DNA from: Diplosphaera chodatii
Taxonomy: Eukaryota; Chlorophyta; Trebouxiophyceae; Prasiolales; Stichococcaceae
Length of the DNA stretch: 64,000 nucleotides
Reading direction: 5' to 3'
Assembly: GCA_032358165.1 (NCBI GenBank)
Contig: JAALGY010000010.1
Coordinates: 868,001-932,000 of the forward strand
In this document: positions 1 to 11,781 of the stretch, piece after piece
Layout: the number at the start of each line of letters is the position of its first letter
How positions within the stretch are numbered: position 1 is the stretch's first letter
Notes under the pieces: generated by a model
What the model saw: only the letters and a program-made list of their open reading frames with translations
What the model was told of the DNA's origin: nothing
Database searches by the model: none
Position numbers and translations under genes: made by a program

Positions 1-597
1 AGTACTCCAGAGGTGGGGGATGCTTCAGTCGACCGCAGGCACAACGGCAACAAAACTCTACCCAAGTTTTGTTGGCAGAGCAGCATGGTCACCTGAAGAC
101 GCCCCACCTGGGGCCGCTTTTGCTGCGGCATGAGCATGCTGGTGACCGTTAGGAGTGTGTCAACATATGTATTGCACCATTACAGGGCATGGCTTCTTTG
201 CGGATGCGATGCAAAGTCACCGCCATGAGGTCACAGGTGCGCACTTGCTGCCACAAAACGGTACAGATAATATGTCGGCAGCGCTGGTCGACAGTACGTG
301 TTGTTAGGGGCAAGCTAACAGACATACATGCTGCTGTACATGCACAGGGCATTTTCTGATGTCGTCTGCGCATGCTGTGCAGGTCTCCAGTTTGTGGGTG
401 ACGGTTTGGTGGTATTCGGCATGGATGGCGCCTTGCGCTTCTTCCCCTTTGCTGGCATGTGGACGTTGCTGGATGCGCGTCCAGCGAGGCAGCAGTAAGT
501 GCATGGGCTGGCCATATCAGATGAGCTGTAATGGTAATGATATGCAGCGCGAGCTCAACATCAGCAGTCCCAACATCCACATTCGAGTCATGCAAAG

Positions 598-615
598 CCC
601 GTACACTGCCCGTAC
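598..615 (+). promoter_or_regulatory. Paired CCCGTAC element upstream of copy A
   Basis: CCCGTAC occurs at 598-604 and again at 609-615, 11 bp apart and about 115-130 bp before the ATG at 728. CCGTAC is the established core of SBP-box factor sites. The same element recurs at the same place before the other copies. Function is inferred. Confidence 0.5.
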
Positions 616-654
616 ACCATCTGCAACACCGCACACCTGCTTCGCAATTGCGCC

Positions 655-664
655 TTATAAAAGG
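655..664 (+). promoter_or_regulatory. TATA-like box of copy A
   Basis: TTATAAAAGG lies 64-73 bp upstream of the copy A start codon, downstream of the paired GTAC element, which is a normal promoter order. No comparably clear TATA box was found before the other copies. Confidence 0.5.
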
Positions 665-727
665 AACATCCTGCAACTGTTGATCCTCTCATCTTTAACT
701 TTGCGATCACTATCGGCTCGGTGCAGC

Positions 728-2674
728 ATGGGAAGGCCCAAGCGCAAATGTGCAGCAGTTGGCAGCGCTGTTACCCATCCCTCAAAGGTTAGACCCAACC
801 TTGTGAATCATAGACTGATCAAACGCACGGAGTGCCACTGTGTCCCTCAAGAGCATTTTGGACCTGCTGAACCACCAGATCACCGCTGTCGCAGGCACAG
901 GTGTGCACCTTGCTGGATTTGCCGGTGGATGTGCTGGGAATCATCTGCGCGGCGTGTGACATGCCTACCAAGATGGTGCGAATGAGGTCAAGCTTGCTGC
1001 ATGTATGACACGTTGCATCCTACGTTGGAACTGCTAACCTCCCTGTCCCGTGATGGAGTCGCCACTTATGCAGAACATGACCGCGGTGTGCAAGCGGCTG
1101 CACGGCATGCTGGCGAACCCCGGCAATGACAGTGGACTGTGGGGTGACGTCACCATTCTCGTCGGAGGAACTCGCCGAAAGCAGCGGCCGACCAAGAAGG
1201 ACCTGAATAATATTTTCCCTTGGTTGCTGAAGCGGCAGTCAGGTGCGGTGTAACATGCTGCAGTCTCACTGCATACATAGGTGGCTTGCACTTACCATGC
1301 TGCACTGAGCGTGGTGGCTGTTCATCCGTACTATGCCATGCCACAGGCATCCGGGCAGTCGTGCTGCGCCTCGTGCCGGGCAGCAATGCCGATCCAACCA
1401 GCGAGACACTGCACGCGGCGCTCTTTGCCATCGCGACCGCGATCAAGGACACTGACATGACGCTTGAGCTGCGGGCACGGCCGGACCTGCTGCCGGGCGA
1501 CCCCTGGCCGTTCCTGGAGGACATGTGGGATGCAGCTCACGGGGACTCATCGCTCCTGGCCCTCGCCGGCACGCTCACGGTGCTGGAGGTGCGCGTCCAA
1601 CGTTGCGTGCCCTGGCAGCGGTAACGCCCTTCCGATGGTCGCGTTGCTCTGAGCGCTACGAGCACTGCGTTGTCTGCTGTGCAGATGCACTACGAGATCG
1701 CCTGTCCAACCGACACGAGTATGTCATATCTGACCTGGCTGGATCGCCTGGAGGAGATGACCTTGTGGCTGTCGGTTGACAACCCTTGGGGAGGGGAGTG
1801 CGATGGCGAGTGGGAGGCAAGAAACTCATTTCCCGAACTCAAGCGCTTGAGCATTGGGTGCGTCCGCGGTGCCATGATTCGCTGCTCCTCTGGCTGCTCG
1901 GCAAGCGTGTGCCCACTTCCCCTGCATGATGACTTCCGACACGGAGCCTTGCATGCGGCTGCCAGTGTGCATGGGGTCGTGCTCATGCGGCTCATGCGTC
2001 TCTGCAGTGGGGACACATGGTGTGCGGACGGCTTCATCAGGGAGGCGGGCTCGCAGCTGACGTCACTGACCCTCGGCTTAGAAGAATATTGGTCAAGCAC
2101 ACCTGATCTGCTGCCGAGCCTCCGCAGCCTGCACGAGCTGAAACTGCACAACTTCAACACCAGTCGACTGCAACACCGTGGTGGTCGCACAGGAGGGGAC
2201 TGCAGTCACATGACGGTGTGCCGGTTCTCATATTCTGCACATTTTGTGGTGCTTGGATTGCCAGAGCCAAGTCGCCTCGCAGTCACATGTAGACGCTTGT
2301 GCTCATGGCAGACCCGAAGCCCTGCGTCACTACCAACAGTACTGCATGTGCAGCATTTGACGGCGTTGCACCTGGACTGCACTGGAGTGGACAAGGTGGA
2401 GAACAGGGGCGGCTGGGAATTTCTCACGACGATTCCCCAGTTACGGCTGCTGACGCTTGAGCAGCTGGACAGCGTCAGCGGCTCCCTCGAACAGGCCGTG
2501 CTGGCCATGCCGCAGCTGGAGTACCTGCGCTTCATCAAGCTGCGGGATCCGGAGTCGCGCCACATCGCGCAGCTGACTGCCAAGGCCGCGGCACAGCGGC
2601 CAGGCCTGCGCATCATGTTTGACGATGATGATGAGGATGAGCCAGAGGTGGCGGCTGCTGCTATAAAGGGTTGA
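728..2674 (+). CDS. F-box/leucine-rich repeat-like protein, copy A
   Basis: Seven exons: 728-787, 901-975, 1074-1242, 1347-1588, 1685-1857, 2008-2215, 2354-2674. Phases agree throughout and give 415 residues. Exon 1 encodes a basic start (MGRPKRK). Exons 2-3 hold an F-box-like segment: LLDLPVDVLGIICAACDMP, then TAVCKRLHGMLANPG and LW. Exons 4-7 are rich in LxxLxL stretches such as LRLLTLEQL, as in degenerate leucine-rich repeats. The C-terminus is acidic (DDDDEDEPE). F-box proteins usually act as substrate receptors of SCF ubiquitin ligases by binding SKP1 through the F-box; that role is inferred. This is the most diverged copy of the array and appears intact. The exon 2 acceptor could also be 6 nt upstream. 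Confidence 0.75.
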
Positions 2675-3356
2675 GCCGATGGCGTAGTTGTTTGCAACAA
2701 TCAGCTGCAGATGTGGGGCTTTTTTGGTTAAGGTCAGGTCCCTGGGTGACTGGGCCAGGGGGTGTCAGGTCTCCAGTCGGTCGCGAGCGGCGCAGCCATG
2801 GGCCACCATAAGGCTTATCATGCTTACACAACCCTGGTCATTACAATAGCAGGGTATCCTGTCAGCAGCACCGCTTAGCGGACAGGTGGCTGCCGATGCA
2901 ACGGACTGGTTGAATAAGGACAAACATAGCAACCAGCAAGCAAGCAGGCAGTAGCACGCCAGCTCATGCCGAGTGGTAGTCATGTCAGGTGTTCACCCAA
3001 TGAAAGCTCACGACCAGCTTTTGCAAATAGCAGCGGCAAAGTCCCGCAGCGCACCTCACAAGCACGCCAGTCAGCAAGATATCACCAAGTCGTGCTTGCT
3101 CTGCATGCCCCAGACACAAGCTGCACCAAGCACGATGGTTGATACTGCTGCGCACGGGTTCAAACCTGAAAGTGAGATGCACAACAAGAGCAGTGTGGCC
3201 TCACAATGGATTTATGAGGCTGGACACAACTCTTACTGGGTCCACATAAATCAACGCAGCGAGCAAGCCAATGATCTGATACATACACCACAGAGAATGT
3301 CGTGTATCGTTGTAGCAAATTTCAGTTGATGATCTTGTTCAGGCTAAGACCTGATA

Positions 3357-3372
3357 CCGTACAGTCCCGTAC
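3357..3372 (+). promoter_or_regulatory. Paired CCGTAC element upstream of copy B
   Basis: CCGTAC at 3357-3362 and CCCGTAC at 3366-3372, with cores 10 bp apart, lie 120-135 bp before the ATG at 3492. They match the position and spacing seen before the other copies. Confidence 0.45.
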
Positions 3373-3412
3373 CTGCTGTATTGCTGCCTTGCTTGCTTGC
3401 TCACAGCATATC

Positions 3413-3491
3413 TGCATTCTATCCGGCAACGGCTGGCCTATCTGTCACTGAGGGCGCCTGGACCTGCTGCTGCCATCGCCGTGCATTCACC
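3413..3491 (+). repeat. Duplicated 5' flank of copy B (partner 6012-6088)
   Basis: This stretch and 6012-6088 share long runs, including the GTGCATTCACC just before each ATG. It marks B and C as sister copies and probably contains the 5' UTR. Confidence 0.7.
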
Positions 3492-5365
3492 ATGGCGAGG
3501 CCCAAGCGTACACGTGCCAGATGCACTGCTGATGCTCCAACGGTCCGTGCATGTTCCGGCCACACATCCTTGCTGTGCCATGTTTCGACTGCCGCACATC
3601 AACAAGTCGTCTTATTTGACAGCTGCTGCTGCAGACTTTGCTGGATCTGCCAACGGATGTGCTGAGAAACATTTGCGCGGCTTGCGACGTCCCTGACAAG
3701 ATGGTGTGTTCTCAATATAAGCATGTTGCCAGTGAGTGTCACGATCAGAAGTGTGCCAGAAGCTGCGCTGCCAACGTGCGGTCGATTGAGCTGTGTACGA
3801 TGCAGCGTCTTGGTATGGTGTGCAAGCAGCTGCGGCATGTGCTGGCAAACCCCGGTCAGGACCGTGCAGTCTGGGGGGCCATAAACATCCCCGTCGGCGG
3901 CACTCGGCCCGCTATGGAGCACCTCACGGACATAATCCCATGGATTTTGGAACGGGCGGGAGGTATGTTGCCAGTCACAATGCTGTAAGACCTGGCACAC
4001 AGCACAATGTTGCAGCACCTCCCGCAGAGTCTCAAGTTGGAGCGTGGATCATGTCGCAGGTATCCGCACGGTCGCATTGCGCCCCTTGAGCGGTGACATC
4101 GAGAGAACAACCCAGACGATGCACGTGGCGCTGTTCGCCCTAGCGGACGCATTTCAGGGCACGCACCTGAGGCTTGAGCTGCGGGCACTCGACAATGAAC
4201 ACTTCCACTGGCACTTCCAGGAAGAGTTCTGGAAGCCGTTGGACAACACAGAAGCCGTTGGACAGTCCGGGGCTGATGCACTCGCTGCATCACTCACTGC
4301 TCTGGAGGTGGGTTGTGTAGCAAAGCGTGCCCTGGCAACATGACTGGTGGGCATGAATCAAGCTACTCAGTGGAGTCGGTGCAATGCTGCACCGTACGCT
4401 GTGCAGATAACGTACACCTTCCATGTCGACGAGATGGATGGCCTGCGTTACCTGTGTTCATTGTCACGCCTGGAGGAGGCAACGCTCCAATGCAAGGTAT
4501 TTCCATGCGGAGCAGCGGAAGCATATGCTCCTGTCATCCCACCGGGATCTGGGGGGCTTCCTGCGCTCAGGCGCCTGAACACTGGGTGCGTGTGCAGTGT
4601 AGCTGCTGTGTACGCTGTGCTGATGTGGGAAGGTTGAATGACAGCCTGCTACCAGGTCGCTTGCAATATGAAGCGCTCTGGAACCCGTCAGCATGCTGAG
4701 GCAGCTTGATGTGACTGTGCAGTGGGCACGCATGGTGCACAGACACCATCTTGGCAGAGACAGGACCGCACCTCACCAGCCTGTGTCTTGACGTGGGCAT
4801 GTCGTTTACCGCAAACACCTATGAGCAATGCGTGCTACAGCGGCTGACAGGGCTACACAGCCTGCGCGAATCAAAATTGCACTGCGTAACGTGCCACACC
4901 ATGCGCCTTCCTCCAGCAGATGCCAATGCCAGCCACATGACGGTGTGCCTCATTCTGACAATACCCGCCCATGCCTCTGGCAGCGTAGCTTTTGTACTGT
5001 CCAATCTAGCCAGTTTACCCTTTAGAGTGGAGAAGCCATATGACACCGAATGGGCACTCAACATGCAGGGCTTGACATCGCTTCATCTGAACTTCCTGCC
5101 GGAAGACGGGATGGACGACAACTATGAAGTTTTCACCATGTTCGGCGAGCTGCGACACTTGCGACTCGGAGGTCTGGAGCTTGTCAGCGATGCCCTTGTG
5201 GCGGCAGTGTTGGACCTGCCAATGCTTGAGCACTTGTGGTTCGTGAAAGGTTGTGAATGGGCAGCCTCAATGCCCAACATCGGGCTGCTGCGTGCTAAGG
5301 CCGCAGCACAGCGGCCAGGGCTTCGCATTGCTTTTGATCCGCCAGATGCAGACGAAGGCAGCTGA
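3492..5365 (+). CDS. F-box/leucine-rich repeat-like protein, copy B
   Basis: Exons: 3492-3542, 3635-3703, 3806-3962, 4060-4307, 4407-4585, 4723-4942, 5069-5365. They give 406 residues with the same intron phases as copy A. The N-terminus is MARPKRTRAR. The F-box-like segment reads TLLDLPTDVLRNICAACDVP (from residue 18), then MVCKQLRHVLANPG and VW about 30 residues on. The body carries leucine-spaced blocks such as LRHLRLGGL and ends PPDADEGS. No frameshift or in-frame stop was seen, so this copy looks functional. It is closest to copy C, sharing the start MARPKRTRA and the 5' flank. An SCF substrate-receptor role is inferred from family architecture only; the leucine-rich body could bind an unknown target. 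Confidence 0.8.
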
Positions 5366-5664
5366 ATTGTTTCCTCCAGCAGCCGAACAGACACCTGTCA
5401 CTTCTTGCTTTTGTGGGAGTTGCTTGTTCAGGGTCAGATCAGGGGCCAAGGTAGGCAAGGGTCATCCAGGCCCTGACATCTGCAGAGCGCAGCCACGAGG
5501 CACCTGGAGCATCGTGGGTGGCTGCTTTGCAGATAGAACTATGTTGACCATGTGGGCCGGGCTGAACTAAGATCAATATGACCGTCACGTGATGCTTGTG
5601 ATTGTCTGGGCGCTGGTTGTGCTGATGCTGATCAATGTGGCAAGGTGCGCCAGAGGCTTTGCAT

Positions 5665-5980
5665 GGGCACTCTGAGCTTGGCATGTAGTGCCAGCCGGTA
5701 TGTCGTCTGTCTGATCGTACAGTTACTCGCTCCCAGTGATCCTCATTCCCTGACTGCATGTTGCTTACTGCGCCATCCGTCCTGGCATTGCCAACACGAA
5801 GCGACGGGCGCATCATGTGTTTGAATCGATTGACCAGATGCAATCCAATTGTACGGTCAAAAGGCGCTGGTCCGGCCTGCCTAGGCAGTTGACATCAACC
5901 TGCACCAAGGCAGCAAGGCTTGCTTTGGGAGTGTTGTGTCGCCAGCTCAGCTCAGCCACTTTATCCCGTACCTGCCCTGC
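5665..5980 (+). repeat. Duplicated spacer (partner 13962-14275)
   Basis: Long near-identical runs are shared with 13962-14275, for example CCAGTGATCCTCATTCCCTG and the following 60 bases. A more diverged relative lies near 10890-11020. The copies trace duplication of whole gene-plus-spacer units within the array. Confidence 0.75.
5965..5971 (+). promoter_or_regulatory. CCCGTAC element upstream of copy C
   Basis: A single clear CCCGTAC lies about 120 bp before the copy C ATG (6089). The second half is degenerate (CACGGTAC near 5981). Confidence 0.4.
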
Positions 5981-6088
5981 CACGGTACATGCTTGTTGAC
6001 ACAGCATTCCTGGATTGTTAAGGCAATTGCTGGCCTGCTTGTCACTGAGGGTGCCTGGACCTCCTGTTGTCATCGCCGTGCATTCACC

Positions 6089-7963
6089 ATGGCGAGGCCC
6101 AAGCGGACACGTGCCAATACCACTGCTGATGCTCCAAAGGTGCATGCGCTTCAGCGACTGCCGCTCACCAGCTGCGCCATGTTTTGACTGTTGCAGCGCA
6201 CTACATCCTCTGACTTTGCAGCTGCTGCTGCAGGCTTTGTTAGATCTGCCCACGGATGTGCTGAGGAAGATTTGCGCAGCCTGCAGCGTCCCTGACAAGA
6301 TGGTGCGTGCGCATGCACGATGCTGCGCGTGAACCTGACGATCCGAATCAATGTTAGGTGCTGCACTGCCATCGTGCGGCTGCACTACCATGGTGCGGCT
6401 GAGTGAGCTGTGAACGATGCAGCGTCTTGGCATGGTGTGCAAGCGGCTGCGGCATGTGCTGGCAAACCCTGGTCAGGACCGTGCAGTCTGGGGGGCCATT
6501 ACACTCTTTGTCAGCTGCACCCGGCCCACAATGGAGCAACTGATGGACAACATTCCATGGCTGCTGCAAAGGCGGGGAGGTACGTTGAATGTATCACTGG
6601 GTGCATGCCCGACGTCCGGCGGGGCACAGCGCAGTGTCACACCACCTGGCGCAACATCGTATATCACTGTGGATCATGTCGCAGGTATCCGAGCAATTGT
6701 GTTGCGCCCTCTGCGCGGTGACACCTCGTCAACCAACCAGACAATGCACACGGCGCTCTTTGCCCTGGCTGGCGCATTCCAAGGCACGCAGTTGGGTCTT
6801 GAACTGCGGGCATACCAGACGAAGGACATTGCCTGGCCATTCCAGCAGATTTGGATGCCACGCGATCCAATCGGGCGGTGGAACGCCGATGCGCTCTCTG
6901 CAACGCTTACTGTGCTCGAGGTGGGTGCGCAGCACAGCGTGCCTCACCAGGCAGCTGGGTATCTGGGACGCTGCCCTGTGTACCACGTGCAACCTTGCAG
7001 TGTCCACTCTGCAGATTCATTACCAGTTCGACGGTGAAGAGATGGAGGAATTCCAGTACTTGCATTCACTGTCACGCTTGGAAGAGGCATTGCTGCGATT
7101 CACAGTTTATAATCCAGAGAGGCGTCCCACTGTCGTCCCAGAAGCGGCTGGGGGCCTGCCTGCACTCAGGCGCTTAGACATCGGGTGTGTGTACGATATC
7201 CGCAGCTTGCCGGTTGTTGACGTATGGCAAGCACCTCCTCCTGCCTACTATCAGGTCACCTGCATCATATAGTGCCCAACACACACCGTAATATTGTCCT
7301 GAGGCACCTTGATGCTACTGTGCAGCGGGGTCGCATGGTGTGCAGACTGCGTCTTGGCACAGACAGGGCCGCACCTGACTCGCCTGGCTCTCAAGGTGGA
7401 GTCTCCCGAGGAAAGCACCCTCGACCGGCTGGCAAGGCTGCCCAACCTGCGCGAGTTGACACTGCGCTACCCCACATGCCATAACCTGCGGCTCCCTCCC
7501 GCCGAGGCACATGCTGACGCCAGCCACATGACGGTGTGCCTTCCCTGGAAACTACATGCTTGTACGGCATGTGGTCTCAAAGCACAGCTGATGTGAAGTT
7601 GAGTGTTGGCAATGTTGTCTTTGGACACCAGATGCTAATGATTTCAATTTCAATTTGTCATCTGACTTGCAAGGTTTGACATACCTTCATCTGGACATGT
7701 GGGTGCCGCAAGAGGAGGGGGACTTTGGTTTCCTTTCAGCTTTCAGCGAGCTGCGGCATTTGCAGCTTGGCGGCTTGGAAGTTGTCAGCAACACCCTTGT
7801 GGCAGCGCTGCTTGACCTGCCGAAGCTGGAGCAGTCGCGGCTGACAGACATCACTGGCTTGATGGCGTCGATGTCCAACATCGGGCTGCTGCGTGCCAAG
7901 GCCGCAACACAGCGGCCAGGGCTGCACATTTCATTACAGCGGCATAGGTTGGCAGACTGCTGA
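6089..7963 (+). CDS. F-box/leucine-rich repeat-like protein, copy C (altered last splice site)
   Basis: Exons 1-6: 6089-6139, 6234-6302, 6423-6579, 6685-6920, 7015-7184, 7326-7533, all with family phases. The F-box-like part reads ALLDLPTDVLRKICAACSVP, then MVCKRLRHVLANPG. The last exon frame (reading GLTYLHLDM) runs to the stop at 7961-7963. The acceptor there is CAAG instead of the family CAG, so splicing at the usual spot would shift the frame and give an immediate stop. A weaker in-frame acceptor at 7603 (exon 7604-7963) would add 23 residues and give about 416 aa. The gene may therefore be expressed in altered form or be decaying. It is the sister of copy B. Confidence 0.65.
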
Positions 7964-8108
7964 CTTTGTTTCTTTAGCCATCAAACAGTATGATCCTAAG
8001 CTTGCATCTGTGGGGTTCGCCTATGCAGCGTCAGAGCATAGGGTGAGGTAGGCAAGGACTGTCCAGGCCCTGCCGCCTGCAAGGTGCAAGGTCACAAGGC
8101 ATCTAGAG

Positions 8109-8794
8109 CATTGCGGGCGGCTGCTTTGCAGAGCTGTTTCGACCATGTGGGCTGGGCTAAACTAAGAGCAATATGACCGTCAAGTGATGCTTGTGATTCG
8201 GCGCTGTTGTGCTAATGCTGATCAATGTGGCAAGGAGTGACTCCAGATCTGGCTATCACACCCGTCGGGTGAGCAGGGTTAGCAGTCGGCAATGCCTGCA
8301 TCTCGAGGCATCACGGCAGTGTGGCGCCGGCCCCCGCCCGCTTGGCCGCCTGCAGACCTGCTCAACAGTCGGCTCGTGCAACTGCACGTGTTGCACACAC
8401 GCTGTTTGTTGATCAGTGTGCATTTGGCATGCCTAGATGTTTAGCTGGCTCTCAGCAGCTCGATGCCATGGTGCAAAGGCATTCATGGCGGGGCCAGGCC
8501 AGAATAGATGACGCGTCATGGGTCGATGGAACAAACATGCAGACATTGGGTGTACCACAGGTACATGGACTTATCATGGCTGCGCAGCCTCGCCTGTATC
8601 AGCCCTACATACAGGTGAATTGGCCTTTGCATCTTGCATGCGAGGAGCAAGATGATGCCGTACATGCCCATGCCCGTACAACATGGGGCATGGCACAGAA
8701 TATCGGATGTTCGCAAACCGTTATGGCACCTGCACAGCAACACTCGACGGTGTCATCTGTCTGCAAGTGTGCACAGCTTGCTACCGTGTGCACC
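8109..8794 (+). repeat. Duplicated spacer (partner 11110-11781)
   Basis: Shared blocks include TGACCGTCA(A/T)GTGATGCTTG, CTGGCTA(T/G)CACACCCGT and TTGATCAGTGT in the same order. The first 150 bp also match 5511-5655. With the shared exon 1 sequence this makes D and E sister copies. Confidence 0.7.
8658..8679 (+). promoter_or_regulatory. Paired CCGTAC element upstream of copy D
   Basis: CCGTAC at 8658-8663 and CCCGTAC at 8673-8679, with cores 16 bp apart, lie 116-137 bp before the ATG at 8795. Confidence 0.45.
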
Positions 8795-10720
8795 ATGGCA
8801 ACGCCCAGGCGCAGAGGAACCAGCAGTTTTAGTGAGGGATCGAAGGTGAGGTGCAGCGAGGTGTAGTGACAACCGCAGTGGTCACATGCACAATGTGTAC
8901 GTGAAGGGACGCAGAATTACCATGTGATTCACCTGAACTGCAGACGCTGCTGGACTTGCCGACGGATCTGCTAGGGAGCATCTGCGCAGCGTGCGATGTG
9001 CCCACCAAGATGGTGCGTATCATGTTGCCTGTGCCGCGTCCTGCGTGGCATGCATGCAATCGAATGTGCCGTGCTGCCCGGACAAGTGCTGCTGCAGTGG
9101 CTTCTGACTGAGATGGACGGTGCAGCGCCTTGGCGGAACATGTCAGCGGCTCCGCAGCGTGCTGGCTGAGCCCGGCGATGATCGTGCATTGTGGGGAGTG
9201 GTCACCATCCGCATCGGAAAGCGGGCGTTCCCGCTGGCAGATATCATGCAAATGATATTGTGGATGCGGCAGCGAGCTGCAGGTGGTGCTGCAACCATGT
9301 GGGAGTCTGATCTGCTTCTCTGATCTGCTCAATATCTGGCATGGCGAACCACACGCTGGGGCCTTTGTGCAAGCTTTTGACGTTTGCAACCCTGGCCGCA
9401 GGGATTCGGGCAATTGTGTTGCGTCCTTTGCCCGGTTTCCCCCACTCCGTCAACCGGAACCTGCACAGCGCGCTGTTTTCTATGGCGGGTGCTTTCCAGA
9501 ACACACATGTAGCGCTCGAGATGCGGGCCATTGAGGACCTGGCGCCAGATGCGCAGGGCCCAATGCCATTTCTTTGGGACTTCTGGGGGCCACCGCTGGT
9601 GCCAGATTACCCGTCGCCGGGCCTCATTGCGCTTGCTGCCACACTCACTACGCTGGAGGTGTGTATCTAGCGAGGCTGTGCCTTTCCATTGGCACTTGGA
9701 GCATCACAGTCAGTCATGTGCATGAACATGCTCTACTGCCTGCTGCGCAGGTGCACTATGAACTCAAAACCCCACGTGATGGCAGTCTTTACTACTTGTG
9801 TTCACTGACTCGCCTGGAGGAGGCAACACTGCGGTTATCCACGTCCTGGGAAGCAGATGCTGGCGATGTTTGGGAGGCATCCGGGAAGCTGCCTGCTCTG
9901 AGACGCCTAACTATTGGGTAACCCTGTGTGCCCTGGGATAGAGCATGGGGCACAGGGCTGAGCTGGTGTAAGCATACCCGATGCACATGTTAACATACAT
10001 GTATTGCATCGCAGACGGGGGCCACATCATGCTGACACAGCTATTGACTCTGCAGTGGGGACCCATGGTGTGCAACAGCAGTTTTGAAGGAGGCGGGTCC
10101 GCAGCTCACCTGGTTGTCGCTCGATGTTCAAGAGAATGCGCGCATGGGTGTAGCCCCGCTCACGCGGCTTTTGGGACTACGTGACCTGACACTGCAGCAA
10201 TTCGACTGCTACATCATGGAAGAAGAACGTGCCAACTTCAGCCATTTGACGGTGTGCGCCTTACACCTGTGGGCAGTGCAAACCTTTGCGGCATCCGTGC
10301 CAGAGCACAGCTAGGTGAACCTCCGATGCTGACATGGTGACAAGATCGGCATGTGTTGACCCATTAGACGTGACAACGCAGGGCCTGACGGCGCTGCATC
10401 TGGACTTCAATCGGGATTATGGAGCCCTCACAATAGAATCAACATACGACGTCGACTATACGTTTATCACCACAGTGCACGGGCTGCGCGTGTTGACGCT
10501 CGAAGGGTTGAACGGTGTCACCGAACGTTTCATGACAGCCGTGCTGGATAGTCCGAAGCTGGAGACGTTGCAGCTCAGGAGCCTGTACGAGTGGCGGTGG
10601 TCTGCAGCCAACCTAGGGCTGCTGGTTGCCAAGGCTGCAGTACAACGTCCGGGACTATGCATTGCAGTTGCTGAGCCAACAAAACTCAGCGGCTTATATT
10701 CTACTGATGACGATGAGTGA
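8795..10720 (+). CDS. F-box/leucine-rich repeat-like protein, copy D
   Basis: Exons: 8795-8845, 8944-9012, 9126-9282, 9402-9658, 9751-9917, 10056-10251, 10382-10720. They give 411 residues, all phases consistent. The N-terminus is MATPRRRGTSS rather than the MxRPKR of A-C. The F-box-like block reads TLLDLPTDLLGSICAACDVP, then TCQRLRSVLAEPG and LW. Leucine-spaced blocks include LRDLTLQQF and LRVLTLEGL. The C-terminus is YSTDDDE. No disabling change was seen. The intron between exons 3 and 4 is about 120 nt and ends in GCAG, as in its relatives. A ubiquitin-ligase substrate-receptor role is inferred, not shown. It pairs with copy E by sequence and by upstream spacer. Confidence 0.8.
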
Positions 10721-11781
10721 GCTCATGCGATGCTGGTGTCCAGCTACAGCTAGCGCATGGTGGAGTTGCTACATGATGGGTATGTGTGCATGCTCATATG
10801 ATGGTCAACAGTGCAATAGCATGAAGCAATGCCAAGTCGCCTTGTTGCAGTCAGCGATGTTGGCGCCAGAGACTCTGTAAGGACATTATGAGCTTGGCAA
10901 CGCGCATTCCGAGCTAGTCTGCCATGTCTGTGCTTCTGCGACTGTTCATTAGCTGCCAGTGATCCCGTTCTCTGGCCGCACGTTGCATCCTGTGCCCTCC
11001 GCCGCAATGACACCGTAGAGCTACGGCATTGTGCAGTGCTTTACCAACGGACCAGATGCAAAGCAATGTACAACATGTGCTCGATAGGCGTTGGGTCTGG
11101 CCAGCACAAGCATTGTGGGCGGCTGCTGCGGACAGCTGATTGTACCAGGTGGGCCGGGCTCAACTGAGAGCCATGTGACCGTCATGTGATGCTTGTGGTT
11201 GGGCGCTGTGGTGCTAATGCTGATCAGTATGGCAAGAAGTGGCTCCAAAACTGGCTAGCACACCCGTTGGAAAATCAGAGTTAGCAATCAGCAGTGCCTG
11301 CATCTCCAGGCATTACAGTCTGGCGCCAGCCCCTGCCCGCTGGACACTTGCCTCCCGCAGCCATGCGGGTGCAACCGCCCGCATTGCACACGTGCTTTGT
11401 ATTGATCAGTGTCCACTAAGCCATGCCTAAGGGTTGCGCTGAGCTGGGTGTCAGCTCGATGCCATCATACAAAGGCATGGCGGGCCGAGCTAGATCATAT
11501 GATCCATCATAGAGCAGACGGACAACGTGCAGACATTGGGTGCATCACTGAAACATAGATCTATGTCAGCTGCGCAGTTTCGCCTGCGTCTGCCCCATGT
11601 GCAGGCGGAGAGGTTGTTGCATTGCCAGAAGCACAAGATGCCGTGCCCACATGCCCATGCCCGTGCAACATGTGACATCACACAGAACATCGGATGTTCA
11701 CAAACCGTTGTGGCACCTGCACATCAAGCCTTTAGGGTGTCATCTGGCTGCAAGTGTGCACAGCTTGCTAGCGCGTCCACC
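10721..11781. other. Spacer between copies D and E
   Basis: About 1.06 kb without a supported gene. 10890-11020 is a diverged relative of the 5665-5980 spacer repeat. 11110-11781 matches the spacer before copy D. The GTAC element is degenerate here (CCCGTGC at 11660-11666). Confidence 0.55.
11660..11666 (+). promoter_or_regulatory. Degenerate GTAC element upstream of copy E
   Basis: CCCGTGC sits about 118 bp before the copy E ATG, exactly where copy D has CCCGTAC. The core A has become G and the partner site reads CCGTGC, so this site is probably lost. Confidence 0.35.

Larger units (their letters stand above)
1..727. other. Upstream region of F-box copy A
   Basis: No gene is supported here. 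Open frames crossing it run through the introns of copy A. It holds the putative promoter of copy A: a CCCGTAC pair at 598-615 and a TATA-like box at 655-664. No convincing remnant of an eighth copy was seen. Confidence 0.5.
2675..3491. other. Spacer between copies A and B
   Basis: No supported gene. A minus-strand open frame at 2765-2983 has a hydrophobic start but no splice context or homology. The last 80 bp (3413-3491) are closely related to the segment just before copy C and probably hold the 5' UTR of copy B. Confidence 0.4.
5366..6088. other. Spacer between copies B and C
   Basis: No gene is supported. It is built of duplicated segments: 5511-5655 recurs after copies C and D, and 5665-5980 recurs before copy F. 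The CCCGTAC element of copy C lies at 5965-5971. Confidence 0.55.
7964..8794. other. Spacer between copies C and D
   Basis: No gene supported. From 8109 onward it is a diverged duplicate of 11110-11781, the spacer before copy E. It includes the GTAC pair of copy D at 8658-8679. Confidence 0.55.

Noticed and set aside
359..985. Open frame of about 200 codons upstream of and into copy A
   Set aside because: It runs through the first intron of copy A in a different reading from the family exons, with no motif support. The spliced model explains the region better.
2765..2983. Minus-strand small open frame with a hydrophobic, signal-like start
   Set aside because: It lies in a spacer and has no conserved counterpart in the other spacers, no splice context and no recognisable domain.
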